Positions 54,605 to 63,233 of a DNA stretch of 64,000 bases are shown here, piece after piece. The notes beneath the pieces are model-generated. The model ran no database searches. It was not told the origin of the DNA and saw only the letters and a list, made by a program, of their open reading frames with translations. The position numbers were made by a program, and so were the translations under genes. The stretch comes from Ruminococcus sp. AM36-2AA. GTDB lineage: Bacteria > Bacillota > Clostridia > Lachnospirales > Lachnospiraceae. Each line of letters opens with the position of its first letter. The stretch's first letter is position 1. Location of the stretch: the NCBI RefSeq assembly GCF_003461955.1, contig NZ_QTYB01000008.1, positions 31,785 to 95,784 of the forward strand. Direction: 5' to 3'.

Positions 54605-54653
54605 CGTTTAAGCAATATTTCAAAAGTGGTAAGACCACTTTTGGTTTTAAACG
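54605..54653. repeat. Nested inverted repeats upstream of lrgA
   Basis: CAAAAGTGGT (54621-54630) and ACCACTTTTG (54634-54643) are perfect 10-bp arms separated by AAG. They are enclosed by CGTTTAA (54605-54611) and TTAAACG (54647-54653), a second inverted pair. No T-run follows, so this is an operator candidate, about 75 bp upstream of lrgA. Confidence 0.6.
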
Positions 54654-54709
54654 TTTTCTAATTATACGCTACAAATCCTAAATTACAAGGATTGTATCCC
54701 ATAAAATAC

Positions 54710-54773
54710 AAAAAATCCTTTTATACATCAGCGTATTCCAGTAATTTCCGGAAACATCTCTGCATAAAAGGAT
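54710..54773 (-). terminator. Terminator after the YfcE-like gene
   Basis: On the minus strand ATCCTTTTAT and ATAAAAGGAT are perfect 10-bp arms around about 40 nt, with TTTTTT following the second arm. It ends the endoQ-yfcE transcript. Confidence 0.7.
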
Positions 54774-54791
54774 CTGTAAATAACGTTCTGA

Positions 54792-55259
54792 TCATTTTTC
54801 GGAATTCTCTGTCAAAATGATTTTTTCTACCTGATACCGTCCGTCTTCAACAGTCATAACGGCCATAGTAACTTCACCTCCAAAGCGACTTCTGCCGCAG
54901 CTTCCCGGATTAAGCCACAGACGATCATCAATGATCTTTTCAAAATATTTATGGGTATGTCCGAAGATCACCACCTGGGTATCATCCAGATCCCAGGTCA
55001 CGTCTTTTTTGTTGTGGACCATGAAAAATTTCACCCCGCCAATTGTAAAGTTTAAACTGATACGGAGATTTTCTGCCCAGTCTTTGTCATTATTTCCACG
55101 TACTACGTAAAGATTTCCCATGGAACGTAACACATTCAAGATTTCATCTTTATTTACATCTCCGGCGTGAAGAATGTATTTACAGTCTTTTAAGATTTCC
55201 AGGACCTCCGGTCGGAGAAGGCCATGAGTGTCTGAGATAATACCTATTTTTTCTTTCAT
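54792..55259 (-). CDS. YfcE/MJ0936 family phosphodiesterase
   Basis: 155-residue metallophosphoesterase. Motifs are ISDTHG (8-13), HAGDVNKDE, VRGNNDKD and FGHTHKY, and NPGSCGRSR. Members hydrolyse phosphodiesters; the true substrate is not known. AAAGAAAA-type sequence and AGGAAAAT precede the start. It follows the EndoQ-like gene by 11 bp. Confidence 0.93.
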   Translation of the reverse strand: MKEKIGIISDTHGLLRPEVLEILKDCKYILHAGDVNKDEILNVLRSMGNLYVVRGNNDKDWAENLRISLNFTIGGVKFFMVHNKKDVTWDLDDTQVVIFGHTHKYFEKIIDDRLWLNPGSCGRSRFGGEVTMAVMTVEDGRYQVEKIILTENSEK

Positions 55260-55270
55260 ATTTTCCTCCG

Positions 55271-56503
55271 TCAGAATAATTCTATCTTTCCGTATTCTCC
55301 GTCAAAGCCAGGTTTTCGCACAACTTCTCCTGCACGCAGCCGCCGGATTCCTTCTGCCAGAGCCTCTCCTCCAACTGTCCTGATATCCTCCTGTGGCACC
55401 TCTCTTAATATGGAAAATTCTGCCCCAAGTTTCTTAAGCAACATTTCATACCGGCCCTGCACTTTTTTGCTTGCTGTGGAAAATCCCACGCAGGCAGAAA
55501 TCACTTCCGGCAACGGCACCAGACTTTCGTAAGGACGTCCGCTTTCCGGCATGGCAGCCGCACCTTCATCCCTGTCTGAAAGCTGTAAGATCCTGTGATC
55601 CACGCCCATTGTCAACTTCTTTCCGCATACCGGGCAGATGCCGTTATATTTTTCTGCTTCACGCGGGCTTAAACACACGCCGCATTTTCGATGGCCGTCA
55701 TAATGATACTTTCCCTCTTCCGGAAAAAATTCGATCGTACCTTCAAGTCCTGTTCCTTTCTGAACTGCATTAAACAGGCCCTGATAGGAAAGCTCGATAT
55801 CCAGAAGGTCTGCCTCTCTTCCCAGTTTGGAAGGTGAATGAGCATCCGAGTGGGATACCAGCTGATATCTGTCCAGCGCGGAAATCTGCCAGTTCATCAC
55901 CGGGTCTGAAGATAATCCCGTCTCCAGCGCATGAATATATGGTGTCAGTTCCTCGAAGCACTCTTCTATGGTATCAAATCCGGATTTTGCCCCAAACAGA
56001 GAAAAATGTGGTGTCCAGATGTGTGCCGGGATATACATGCCTTTCTCGCTGATCTCCAGCATAATTTCCAGAAGGTCACGACAGGGCAGCCCCAGGATAG
56101 GGCGTCCGTCTGAATGGATATTCCCAATTTTTTCCAGCCTTGCGGCAAAAGCATCTGCTTCCCGAAATCCCGGGAGCAGGATCAGACTGTGCACCTTCCT
56201 GGTTTTTCCATCCTTTTTATAAATGGAACTGATTTCTCCGGACAATACAAATCTGGGAGATTTTCCAGGATAATGTGCCGCCTCTGGCAAAACGAATTCA
56301 TCTTTCAACCGGAAAAGCCCCGGTTCCGCAGGAATCAGTTTATCCTTTAATTCCTGCCGCCAGAGAGGATGTGTCATATCTCCGGTTCCAAGAAGTGTGA
56401 TCCCTTTCTTCCGTGCCCAGAGATCCAGCATCTCCGGTGTTCCGTCCTTGCTTGTCGCCATGGAATATCTGGAATGTATGTGTAAATCTGCGATCTGCTT
56501 CAA
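55271..56503 (-). CDS. PHP-domain endonuclease Q-like protein
   Basis: 410 residues. The PHP domain starts QIADLHIHSRYS and contains TGDMTHP, IPAHIWTPHFSLFG and VSHSDAHSPSKLG, all metal-binding blocks. A zinc ribbon CGVC...CPVCG lies near residue 280. Proteins of this architecture (EndoQ, YqxK-like) cut at deaminated bases in some archaea and Firmicutes; this is the likely role. The start is TTG at 56503, 8 nt after AGGAGG; the frame is open to 56533. Confidence 0.87.
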   Translation of the reverse strand: MKQIADLHIHSRYSMATSKDGTPEMLDLWARKKGITLLGTGDMTHPLWRQELKDKLIPAEPGLFRLKDEFVLPEAAHYPGKSPRFVLSGEISSIYKKDGKTRKVHSLILLPGFREADAFAARLEKIGNIHSDGRPILGLPCRDLLEIMLEISEKGMYIPAHIWTPHFSLFGAKSGFDTIEECFEELTPYIHALETGLSSDPVMNWQISALDRYQLVSHSDAHSPSKLGREADLLDIELSYQGLFNAVQKGTGLEGTIEFFPEEGKYHYDGHRKCGVCLSPREAEKYNGICPVCGKKLTMGVDHRILQLSDRDEGAAAMPESGRPYESLVPLPEVISACVGFSTASKKVQGRYEMLLKKLGAEFSILREVPQEDIRTVGGEALAEGIRRLRAGEVVRKPGFDGEYGKIELF

Positions 56504-56594
56504 AATTTTTCCTCCTGTATGCCATTTGTACATCTTATATTATAATTTCCTCTGTTTCATATGTACATCCTCTTTTCTGTTTATTCTCAATGGC

Positions 56595-56638
56595 AAAAAA
56601 TACAGGCAAAAGAATCTATTGTATTCTTCGCCTGTATT
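56595..56638 (-). terminator. Terminator after the 257-residue secreted-protein gene
   Basis: On the minus strand ATACAGGC and GCCTGTAT (with further AAGAAT/ATTCTT pairing and one bulge) form a stem followed by TTTTTT, 26 bp after the stop. Confidence 0.78.
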
Positions 56639-56663
56639 AATAATAGTCAGATATACACAAAAA

Positions 56664-57437
56664 CTACCCTATTTGCTTTACTTTTAATCTGTAGAACTCA
56701 TTCTTACTTCCATTATCTAATAGTATATAAATTTTCTGACCTTTTTTTAAGGTTCCTCTGTATAATGTTGCCCAGCCCTGATTACTTCTCATTGTAGTCG
56801 CTGAAATAAGTCTGGCTCCATAATACGCTTTTACAGTCTGATATTTATTGTCCTTAATTTCAACGCAGTAAAATTTATATTTCCCGGTTTTAGGAGCAGT
56901 AAAACACCACCAGTCTTTATCATCCTGCTGGCTCAAGCCACTATACGTCTTATTACATAAAATCTTCGTTGCGGTGTTTCTTGAATTGTTATTTTCTTTT
57001 TCAAAATTTTCAGGATTTTTTGTAATTACTTTCAATCTATAATAAGCATATGTGTTAGAAGAATTTGTGTCAGTTAAAGAAATATTAACCCGAGTTCCCT
57101 TTTTAAAAGAATATGCCGCGGACGTAAACGGTCTGCCATAATATACAGATTGTTCTTCGTATAATTTATATCCAACTTTCATTTTTGTCGATGGCAAATA
57201 CCAGGAACTGGAAGATGATTCAATACCATTTTCAATATATTTAATTGGTATAACCGTATAATAAAAATATCCTGAATTAGGAACAATAACCGTATAATTC
57301 TTTGTCTCATTCCCAAGAATCACATCATAACTCTTATTCGTCGTAATCGTACGGCTAGCTGCATACGTTGTTTTCGAAATACAGAACAACATACAAACCA
57401 TTAACAACATACCTGCGATTGAAAGTTTTTTCTTCAT
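56664..57437 (-). CDS. Secreted protein with PPC-like domain
   Basis: 257 residues. Signal peptide KKKLSIAGMLLMVCMLFCI, cleavage near TYAAS. The second half, EKENNNSRNTATKI then DDKDWWCFTAPKTGKYKFYC, matches bacterial pre-peptidase C-terminal (PPC) domains. The first half is a similar beta fold. No catalytic domain is present. Its codon use is AT-rich compared with the endoQ gene. A secreted binding or scaffold protein is likely. Confidence 0.72.
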   Translation of the reverse strand: MKKKLSIAGMLLMVCMLFCISKTTYAASRTITTNKSYDVILGNETKNYTVIVPNSGYFYYTVIPIKYIENGIESSSSSWYLPSTKMKVGYKLYEEQSVYYGRPFTSAAYSFKKGTRVNISLTDTNSSNTYAYYRLKVITKNPENFEKENNNSRNTATKILCNKTYSGLSQQDDKDWWCFTAPKTGKYKFYCVEIKDNKYQTVKAYYGARLISATTMRSNQGWATLYRGTLKKGQKIYILLDNGSKNEFYRLKVKQIG

Positions 57438-57530
57438 TTCATTTCCTCCTTTTTATATTGCATATATTTATATTATAATTTTTCATTCTGCATCTGTAAA
57501 GCTCATAACCCAGTCAAAAACCTGAAAAAA

Positions 57531-57926
57531 TCACAGATACGCTTTCGCATTGCGACGTTCCATATAAAGATCCCAGGTATCCAGTGCCATAGGGCCAAAT
57601 GGGAACAGAAGTCCCACTCCCAGGACAAATCCACCTGCGATCACAGCGATCACCAGATCAAACAGTGTAAACGGTGTGAGCAGCCATCCCCATTTGAACG
57701 CAGTTAAAGCAATCTTCAGAAGTTTCACAACTGCGCCTGTTGCTACCAGCAAAATCAGTCCTGAAATAAGATAAATATTCTGCATGATCTGTATTCCCGT
57801 TCCGGTTATTCCTTCAATCAGAATCGTAATAAGAAAAATTGCCGCAGGTATGATCGTTGCGATCATTTTTACTTTAAATTTTACCTCTGTGTTCTGTAAG
57901 AAATTTTTTGCTGACATAGTATCCAT
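57531..57926 (-). CDS. Membrane protein of unknown function
   Basis: 131 residues, four hydrophobic segments at about 22-40, 48-67, 80-100 and 98-115. The start MDTMSAKNFLQNTEVKFK is cytoplasmic, and DTWDLYMERRNAKAYL ends it. AGGAGG lies 8 nt before the ATG at 57926. I do not recognise the family. The secreted-protein gene downstream is 93 bp away. Confidence 0.6.
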   Translation of the reverse strand: MDTMSAKNFLQNTEVKFKVKMIATIIPAAIFLITILIEGITGTGIQIMQNIYLISGLILLVATGAVVKLLKIALTAFKWGWLLTPFTLFDLVIAVIAGGFVLGVGLLFPFGPMALDTWDLYMERRNAKAYL

Positions 57927-58243
57927 ATTCTTTTCCTCCTGTGTTAAATATTATTTTTTTAATAAGTATATTTTTCCGCTTAAAACCTGTCCTCTTTCCT
58001 CCTTTCACTATACAGACGACTAAGAATACCGGCAGGTTTTAAAAAAATGAAAAATTTTTTAAAAATTTTTTTTATTGAGAACTCTTGAAAATCCACAGGA
58101 AGAAGTCCATAATAAAATCAACCGCTTAAAAGACTGTTCTCCTCCGGAACCGTCTTACATAAATTTATAAACAGAACTTCTGAAATACTATAGAAACCAG
58201 AGTGGATAAGCTTATCCACCTGTCAGACAAGGAGGACCCTAAA
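57927..58243. other. Divergent intergenic region, AT-rich
   Basis: 317 bp without a gene. A very A/T-rich core (about 58040-58080) lies between the divergent genes. A perfect 18-bp palindrome lies 24 bp before the plus-strand start. No strong promoter is evident; TACTAT near 58189 may be a -10. Confidence 0.5.
58202..58219. promoter_or_regulatory. Perfect 18-bp palindrome before the secreted-protein gene
   Basis: GTGGATAAGCTTATCCAC is an exact palindrome. It contains two back-to-back TTATCCAC cores, which are 8 of 9 bases of a DnaA box. It sits 9 bp before AGGAGG. It could be an operator or an mRNA hairpin that hides the ribosome binding site. Confidence 0.6.
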
Positions 58244-59050
58244 ATGAGAATATGGAAAAAAAGAATTACAGGATTTCTGATCGCCATGTGTGCGTTCTGC
58301 ATCACAGCCGGTGTGGGAACTACACAGAATGTACAGGCAGCCACCAAAGCTACTTATACGATCAAAAAAATCCAGGAAAAGAAAACCTATAAGAGTTCCA
58401 GTGCCACATATTCCTACGAGCTGCCACAGTTAAAAGGAAACAGCACTGCAGTTAAACGGATCAACCAATCCTTAAAATCTTCCTACAACAATGATCTTTC
58501 TCTGAAAAAAACACTTTTTAAGGAATTCAACGATTACAAAAAGAACGGTACATTAAACAAAAGAAGTATAAGACTTTATGTAAGTACCAAATGCACCTGC
58601 GATTACAACAAGGATGGATACATCCGATTCGCATACCGTTTTGCATGGCACGGCTGCGGTTCTTATGATGCCAATAAGACAACCGTTATTTACCGTCTGA
58701 AAGATGGCAAACGTGTTTCCAGTATTCCGGCTTCTGCTACAGATAAGAAAGCATTAAATCTGGTCAAAGGTACCTGGTACACACCAGACGGAGATAAAGT
58801 TGTTTTCTCCGGAAAGAAAGTAAATTATTATTTCTCCGACTCCGAAAATGAACCATACTGGATTTTTGATATCGATGAGATCATCAAAACCAGTTACGGC
58901 TATTATTTCAAAATAGAATTAAGTCATAACTGCTATTTCGGATATCGTCTGAATCTGAAAGATACCAGTTCTATGACCCGAATCGGAAACGGTAACCCCT
59001 ACAGTTCTGCCGGATATGTAGAATCCAGCAGTCTCAGCAGAACAAAATAA
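58244..59050 (+). CDS. Secreted protein, unknown function
   Basis: 268 residues from the ATG at 58244 (AAGGAGG 8 nt upstream; an earlier in-frame ATG at 58202 overlaps the palindrome). Signal peptide ITGFLIAMCAFCITAGVG, cleavage near VQAAT. The mature protein is rich in Lys, Tyr and Ser, with repeated short beta strands (TYTIKKIQEKKTYKSS, TSYGYYFKIELSHNCYFGY). Cysteine pair CTCDYNKDGYIRF is followed by a calcium-loop-like DYNKDGY. No catalytic motif is recognised. Confidence 0.65.
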   Translation: MRIWKKRITGFLIAMCAFCITAGVGTTQNVQAATKATYTIKKIQEKKTYKSSSATYSYELPQLKGNSTAVKRINQSLKSSYNNDLSLKKTLFKEFNDYKKNGTLNKRSIRLYVSTKCTCDYNKDGYIRFAYRFAWHGCGSYDANKTTVIYRLKDGKRVSSIPASATDKKALNLVKGTWYTPDGDKVVFSGKKVNYYFSDSENEPYWIFDIDEIIKTSYGYYFKIELSHNCYFGYRLNLKDTSSMTRIGNGNPYSSAGYVESSSLSRTK

Positions 59051-59061
59051 AATATATAATA

Positions 59062-59097
59062 AGGCGTGTGAATTTTTTTCACACGCCTCTCTTTTTT
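59062..59097 (+). terminator. Terminator after the secreted-protein gene
   Basis: AGGCGTGTGAA pairs with TTCACACGCCT around a 5-T loop, followed by CTC and six Ts. Its T-run touches the stop codon of the minus-strand 44-residue gene. Confidence 0.9.
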
Positions 59098-59230
59098 ATA
59101 AATCCTCTCCGATTTCTTCCATCATTTTTTTTCTCTGCTTTCTGAAAATCCCCGGAAGCAGAAACAAAAGGACCATGCCTGCTATAATTCCCATGATCCC
59201 TATGATCATCATGATCGTTCCTATCTCCAT
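59096..59230 (-). CDS. 44-residue single-pass membrane protein
   Basis: A small gene read directly from the sequence. The product is MEIGTIMMIIGIMGIIAGMV, a hydrophobic run to about residue 26, then a basic patch (RKQRKK) and an acidic end (MMEEIGEDL). AAGGAG lies 6 nt before the ATG, and the gene starts 10 bp after the kinase stop, so it is the last gene of the kinase cassette. The topology suggests N-out/C-in. It may be a modulator of the kinase. Confidence 0.6.
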   Translation of the reverse strand: MEIGTIMMIIGIMGIIAGMVLLFLLPGIFRKQRKKMMEEIGEDL

Positions 59231-59240
59231 TTCTTTCTCC

Positions 59241-61268
59241 TTATGATGCAGACAACCAGCCGTTTGCTACTGCCTGCTCGTACAGATCCTGAAGATTATC
59301 CATCTCCATATCATTGGCATTGTTATCCGGCTGTGACTGATAAAGTTCCTTTGCTTTCAGATAGTATTCCTGGAATTTTGTGTAATCTCTGCCTTCATTA
59401 TCAGCCTGAGACTGCTTTGCAACTTCCAGATATGCCAGCGCCTTATAGGTCTTATAATTATCACCATACTTCTCCAGCATCTGGTTCAGTACCGTTTCCT
59501 CCTGATCGTACTGCTGCATATTCTGATATAAAACAGACAGATTATAATCTGTATCATAAGTTCCCATGCCCTGACTCTGGATCTGCTCAAAAACCTTCGC
59601 GGCCTCCTGATAATAGGACATATCTGAGGTATCATTTCCAAGATCACTGTATGTCTGCGCCAGCTGTTCAAGGATTCCAATATTGTATTCTTTTGGAAGC
59701 TCTTTACGGGCCTTCTCCAGAATCTGGATCTTTTCATCCGATCCGCTCACACCGTCATCCTGCCCGTCAATGCATTTGCACTCCATAATGTAGGCACGCA
59801 TTCGGAGATAATCGTCATCTGTTTTCTGGATACAATCTGCAAAGATATCCTTTGCACCGGAATAGTCCCCATTATTATATGAGATTTCTCCTTCAACATA
59901 ATCAATATCTATGGAATCCAGGCCATTCTCACGTGCCGTCTCCAGCGCTTTTTCCGCTTCCTCCATATTTCCGGTGTATGCCATCGCAATGGCATAATCT
60001 CTGTAGTAAGCACTGTTATCCGGCTTGATATCAATGGCTTTTTTGTAGCATTCTGCCGCATTCTCATAATTTTCCATTCTCTCATAGGAATTTCCGAGAA
60101 GGTAATAAATATCATTCAGAGACGATCCGCTTTTCAGGATCGCATCATTGGAAAGGATCACTTTATTGATAAAATCAATACTGTCACCATACTGCTGCTT
60201 GTTCAGCGCCAGCGCCTTCTGATAATAGGCATCCAGCCTGTCCGGAATAAGATCCGTGGCTTTTTCATAATATGTTTCAAAATTCTGATAATCTCCGGAG
60301 CTGATACACTGCGCTTCCTGACGTACATAAGATTCATAGTTTTTCTGTTTCCCAACATCCCGTTTGAAATATCCACTGATCGTCAGCGCTGCACTTCCGA
60401 TCATCAGACCTGCAACCAGAACATAGGCCATGTGCTGTTTTGCGCAGAGATCTTTATACCTCTTGTCCTTTGTCTGGATATTCTTCAGATCATTCAGAAG
60501 CTCTTCCGCACTCTGATATCGCCTGTTCGGGTCCGGCTCCAGGCATTTCATGATAATATGTGCAAAGATATCATTGATCTTTATACCGGTAAGCCTGATA
60601 TCACTGACATTTCCGTTTTCATCCGGTTTCGGCTTCCTGCCGGTCATGATGTGGTATAAAGTTGCTCCCAGACTGTAAATATCCGCTCTGGCATCTATGG
60701 TTTTCCAGAGTGAATGGTCCAGTTCGTTCTGGTTGTAATGCAGTGCCTCGATCTGTTCCGGAGCCGCATATCCATTGGTATATCCGGTTACCCAGGCAGT
60801 ATCTCCATCCAGCGTGGCAGAAATGTTAAAATCTATCAGACAGATATTTCCTTCCGGTGTCAGCATGATATTCCCAGGTTTCAGGTCACTGTGGATGATC
60901 GGTGGTTTCTGGCTGTGCAGATAGCCCAGTGTTGCAGCTATCTGCTTTGCCCAGATAATGACTGATTTCTCTTCAAAAACAGTTCCGGAATCCAGATAAT
61001 CCTTAAATGAATTCCCCGGGATAAAATCCATAACTGTATACACATCCCCGTCCGCCTCAAAAAAGTCAAGAACCTGAGGCAGACAGGAATGTCTGAGGTT
61101 TTTCAGTACATCAACTTCCGCTCTGTTGTTCAGAAAATCTTTGATCTCTGTTTTTATTTTTTTCAGTACTACATATTTTCCAAGGTTTATCTGATAAGCC
61201 TTGTAGATTTCACCGCTGTTTCCAGCTCCAATCTTACCTATAACCCGATAAGTATGTGGAATTGGCAT
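59241..61268 (-). CDS. Membrane Ser/Thr protein kinase with TPR exterior domain
   Basis: 675 residues. Kinase domain (7-270): glycine loop IGAGNSG (13-19), ATP lysine K36, catalytic loop HSDLKPGN (126-133, HSD instead of HRD), metal motif DFN (146-148, instead of DFG) and activation segment GYAAPEQ (166-172). One membrane helix (about 284-303) is followed by at least four TPRs (SIDFINKVILSND, AAECYKKAIDIKPDNS, AEKALETARENG, NGDYSGAKDIF). The TPR part may sense a protein or peptide. DFN kinases are known to me from Clostridia; activity is likely but unproven. It follows the TPR/acidic membrane protein by 21 bp. Confidence 0.85.
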   Translation of the reverse strand: MPIPHTYRVIGKIGAGNSGEIYKAYQINLGKYVVLKKIKTEIKDFLNNRAEVDVLKNLRHSCLPQVLDFFEADGDVYTVMDFIPGNSFKDYLDSGTVFEEKSVIIWAKQIAATLGYLHSQKPPIIHSDLKPGNIMLTPEGNICLIDFNISATLDGDTAWVTGYTNGYAAPEQIEALHYNQNELDHSLWKTIDARADIYSLGATLYHIMTGRKPKPDENGNVSDIRLTGIKINDIFAHIIMKCLEPDPNRRYQSAEELLNDLKNIQTKDKRYKDLCAKQHMAYVLVAGLMIGSAALTISGYFKRDVGKQKNYESYVRQEAQCISSGDYQNFETYYEKATDLIPDRLDAYYQKALALNKQQYGDSIDFINKVILSNDAILKSGSSLNDIYYLLGNSYERMENYENAAECYKKAIDIKPDNSAYYRDYAIAMAYTGNMEEAEKALETARENGLDSIDIDYVEGEISYNNGDYSGAKDIFADCIQKTDDDYLRMRAYIMECKCIDGQDDGVSGSDEKIQILEKARKELPKEYNIGILEQLAQTYSDLGNDTSDMSYYQEAAKVFEQIQSQGMGTYDTDYNLSVLYQNMQQYDQEETVLNQMLEKYGDNYKTYKALAYLEVAKQSQADNEGRDYTKFQEYYLKAKELYQSQPDNNANDMEMDNLQDLYEQAVANGWLSAS

Positions 61269-61289
61269 ATATTCAAACCTCTTTTTATC

Positions 61290-63233
61290 TTATTTTACGC
61301 TAAAATCCATGCTGCTGCTTCCTGGCTGCATTCCCACATTGATCACTGCCAGGTCCTGGACTCCTGTTTCTTTTGCGGAAAGACCGGTATTGATCGGATT
61401 TGGTACTCCTGCTGTATCCTGCATCGGATTATTGAGAAGATCCATTCCGGCTAACATATCTGCGCTTTCAGCAACCCAGGATCCGCTTAATCCCATTTTG
61501 GAAATCTCGCTGATAAAGGCATCCTTTCCGCCCTCCTGTGGAGTCGTTCCATTCAGGTAAAGCTGTGTGCCGTTTACCAGTGCCGCATTTCCTGTCTGGC
61601 TTACTGTTCCGTCACTGTTAACTGTATAAAGGGCGATAGCCAGCCTTGCTTCCGGCATTGCATTTTCGCCGCTCATTCCGGAATAATAGCCTGCGATTCC
61701 GATATCAACAGAAGTTCCATTATCTTTTACAAAGCATTCCTGTGTTCCGCTGTATGTGATTCCCTCGACTGGATCACCAAAGCCCGGATCTGCTGATTCA
61801 CTGGCAATCTGCTGTGCCTCTCCGTTTTCTGCCCTGTAAAGTTCAAACTGCAGTTTTCCTCCGGAAATAGAAATCACCAGAAGTTCCGGTCTTCCATCAC
61901 TGTTAAAATCTCTCTGATCTGTTGCAAGAACGCCATTTACAGATGCCATGCTGGTACTGTCTGTGTAGGAAATGCTTCCTCCTGTATATTTGGAGATTTC
62001 CACCTGTGCTACATATGCAGCCAGTACAGCATCGTCATCTGCAGTTTCTGCGGTATTGCTATCTGTCTGCTCTGTACCTGTCTCATCCGTTTGTGAGGTC
62101 TCTGTTGTCTCCGTATAAGTCTCTGCCGGACCAGGTGTCGGTATTGCCGGATCATCAGCTGTTTCTGTATCCGGTTCGCTGTAATTTCCATCCTGGTTTT
62201 CATCAGAAGTTTCCGCTGGATCTTCATATGCATTATCATCTGTATCTTCATTGGAGGCTTCACCCGGATTGTCGTATGAGTTCTCATCCTGTTCTCCGTT
62301 GGAAACTTCTGAACCTCCGGATGGGACATCCTCATTGGTCACTTCTGTTGTTCCTGCTTCATCTGACGGATTATCATATGTTTCCGAATCCGGATCTTCC
62401 GGATAGTCTGAACTGTCATATGGATTTTCTGTATCTTCCGCATAATCAGAAGCATCCGTGGAATCCGTATCATCTGTTGAATCTCCATCATCTGTTGAAT
62501 CCGTATCATCCGCGGCGTTCTGATCTGCCCCGTCTTCTGATTCCGTGTTATCCCGATCTGGAGCACTTGTCGGATCAGTCTGATCTCCAGGATGCGGTGC
62601 CGCAGTTACTTCACCAACTTTTCCAGAATCCAGACCTGCACCACCCGCACTGTTATTGCTTCCGTCATCCAGTTCATTCGGATCTGTTGTCGGCGTTGGC
62701 GTTGCCGTTGGATTTATAATATTAATAATAAGAGTGATATATTTTGTTGTATCCTGTTCTTCTTTTTCTGTCTCTTCTACCTGAGAAGTTTTTCCCTGTT
62801 CTTTAAAAATGCTCTTTGTATTTTCAAAAGCGTTCTGATAATCGTTTACACGGGAATTCCATGCAGCGGAATCCTTTTTCACAGAAGATGTGGAAACATT
62901 TTTCATATTTTCGCCGGTCTTTTTCAGCATATCCAGTGCCTTTTCCGGCTGTTTCTTTCCATTGTATACTTTTGCAAGTCCCAGAGTCGCATCTGTGGAT
63001 TTTTTATCAATCTTCAGAGCATCATTAAATGCAACTTCTGCTTTGTCGTATTCTCCTGCATCCAGATATTTGGAGCCCAGGTTCAGATTTTCCTGTAACT
63101 GGCTTGCAGTTGCCTTTTTAGGTGTGACAAAAATCACAACTGCCAGAATCACGAGTACGCAGACAATTCCTGCGATCATCGGAACTAATATCTGCGGTGA
63201 TAATTTTTTTCCGGAATTATTGTTTGGATTCAT
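61290..63233 (-). CDS. Membrane TPR protein with acidic linker and secreted C-terminal domain
   Basis: 647 residues. One membrane helix (ILVPMIAGIVCVLVILAVVIF, about 15-35; shown in part) is followed by two or three TPRs (SKYLDAGEYDKAEVAFNDALKI in part, DATLGLAKVYNGKKQPEKAL). Residues about 180-400 are an extremely acidic, low-complexity Asp/Glu/Ser/Thr/Pro region. The C-terminal part (about 405-600) has DFNSDGRPELLVI, a calcium-type or VCBS loop. It is partner by position of the kinase and the FHA protein. It could be the kinase substrate or cell-surface sensor. Confidence 0.75.
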   Translation of the reverse strand: MNPNNNSGKKLSPQILVPMIAGIVCVLVILAVVIFVTPKKATASQLQENLNLGSKYLDAGEYDKAEVAFNDALKIDKKSTDATLGLAKVYNGKKQPEKALDMLKKTGENMKNVSTSSVKKDSAAWNSRVNDYQNAFENTKSIFKEQGKTSQVEETEKEEQDTTKYITLIINIINPTATPTPTTDPNELDDGSNNSAGGAGLDSGKVGEVTAAPHPGDQTDPTSAPDRDNTESEDGADQNAADDTDSTDDGDSTDDTDSTDASDYAEDTENPYDSSDYPEDPDSETYDNPSDEAGTTEVTNEDVPSGGSEVSNGEQDENSYDNPGEASNEDTDDNAYEDPAETSDENQDGNYSEPDTETADDPAIPTPGPAETYTETTETSQTDETGTEQTDSNTAETADDDAVLAAYVAQVEISKYTGGSISYTDSTSMASVNGVLATDQRDFNSDGRPELLVISISGGKLQFELYRAENGEAQQIASESADPGFGDPVEGITYSGTQECFVKDNGTSVDIGIAGYYSGMSGENAMPEARLAIALYTVNSDGTVSQTGNAALVNGTQLYLNGTTPQEGGKDAFISEISKMGLSGSWVAESADMLAGMDLLNNPMQDTAGVPNPINTGLSAKETGVQDLAVINVGMQPGSSSMDFSVK

